Origin: Paracoccaceae bacterium
GTDB lineage: Bacteria > Pseudomonadota > Alphaproteobacteria > Rhodobacterales > Rhodobacteraceae
Assembly (NCBI GenBank): GCA_026419405.1
Contig: JANZZL010000068.1
Location: 1-44,410, forward strand
Length of the DNA: 44,410 nt
Reading direction: 5' to 3'
A model generated the notes under the pieces. That model saw only the letters and a list, made by a program, of their open reading frames with translations, did not search any database and was not told the origin of the DNA. A program made the position numbers and the translations under genes. Positions 44,277 to 44,410 of the stretch are shown here, piece by piece. How positions within the stretch are numbered: position 1 is the first letter of the stretch; each line of letters starts with the position of its first letter.

Positions 44277-44410
44277 TCAGGCGGATTCGAGCGCGGCGAT
44301 GATCGGCGAGAAGTCCGCCGCCTTCAGCGAGGCGCCGCCGACCAGCGCGCCGTCCACCTCGGCCATGGAGAAGATCTCGGCCGCGTTGCCGGGCTTGACC
44401 GACCCGCCGT
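44277..44410 (-). CDS. tpiA: Triosephosphate isomerase, 3' end only
   Basis: The last 43 residues of TpiA run off the right edge of the window. [15 protein letters not shown] forms the phosphate-binding loop, and [16 protein letters not shown] is the family's C-terminal signature. It interconverts dihydroxyacetone phosphate and glyceraldehyde 3-phosphate in glycolysis. It would also take up the dihydroxyacetone phosphate made by the inositol route. Confidence 0.93.
   Translation of the reverse strand, partial: GGSVKPGNAAEIFSMAEVDGALVGGASLKAADFSPIIAALESA

Overview
The window is very GC-rich, densely packed chromosome, most likely from a member of the Rhodobacteraceae/Paracoccaceae (Alphaproteobacteria). 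The best pointers are a ferredoxin-NADP reductase that by eye closely follows the Rhodobacter Fpr, an IF-3 of the Rhodobacteraceae type, and the cobA-DUF2849-cysI-cysH-DUF934 gene order. I see no tRNA, rRNA, insertion sequence, prophage or CRISPR array.

Layout. (1) 1-394: non-coding, with a 32-bp tandem repeat. (2) 395-9479 (+): HAD hydrolase and alpha/beta hydrolase; a PLP dehydratase; pobA-pcaD (4-hydroxybenzoate/protocatechuate branch); MFS transporter; zinc alcohol dehydrogenase; enolase-superfamily enzyme; an ArsR regulator with the cysteine spacing of the SqrR/BigR persulfide sensors. (3) 9623-15706 (+): a periplasmic PQQ alcohol dehydrogenase with the lanthanide signature W-D-Y-D, followed by a LuxR-type response regulator, a FIST protein (NosP-like) and a hybrid histidine kinase (NahK/ErcS'-like). 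(4) 15714-18260: small membrane protein, hydrolase, aroQ, HpcH/HpaI aldolase. (5) 18257-34784: the most interesting region. A leftward operon (desaturase-type di-iron enzyme, Rieske ferredoxin, PanB-like enzyme, Gfo/Idh/MocA oxidoreductase) diverges from a LacI regulator. The LacI gene is followed by a long rightward run: IolI-like isomerase, sugar ABC transporter, iolG, an iolC-aldolase fusion, iolD, iolE, a tiny membrane protein, a PhyH-type dioxygenase and iolB. (6) 34844-41406: infC with a probable ATA start, fpr, and the assimilatory sulfate-reduction operon with a divergent Lrp/AsnC regulator. (7) 41412-44410: a hypothetical protein, a frameshifted secreted-protein gene, a cytochrome P450 and the 3' end of tpiA.

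How the genes work together. Region 5 reads as uptake and complete degradation of inositol (IolG, IolE, IolD, IolB, IolC-J), with extra oxygenase chemistry attached. The desaturase and Rieske pair resembles MocD/MocE of rhizopine (O-methyl-scyllo-inosamine) catabolism, and the PhyH dioxygenase is translationally coupled inside the iol operon. CATCA/TGATG half-sites lie in both control regions flanking the LacI gene, which suggests one regulator for both arms. I infer a system for a modified (for example O-methylated or aminated) inositol. Region 3 reads as an alcohol oxidation locus placed next to a putative nitric-oxide or redox-responsive phosphorelay.
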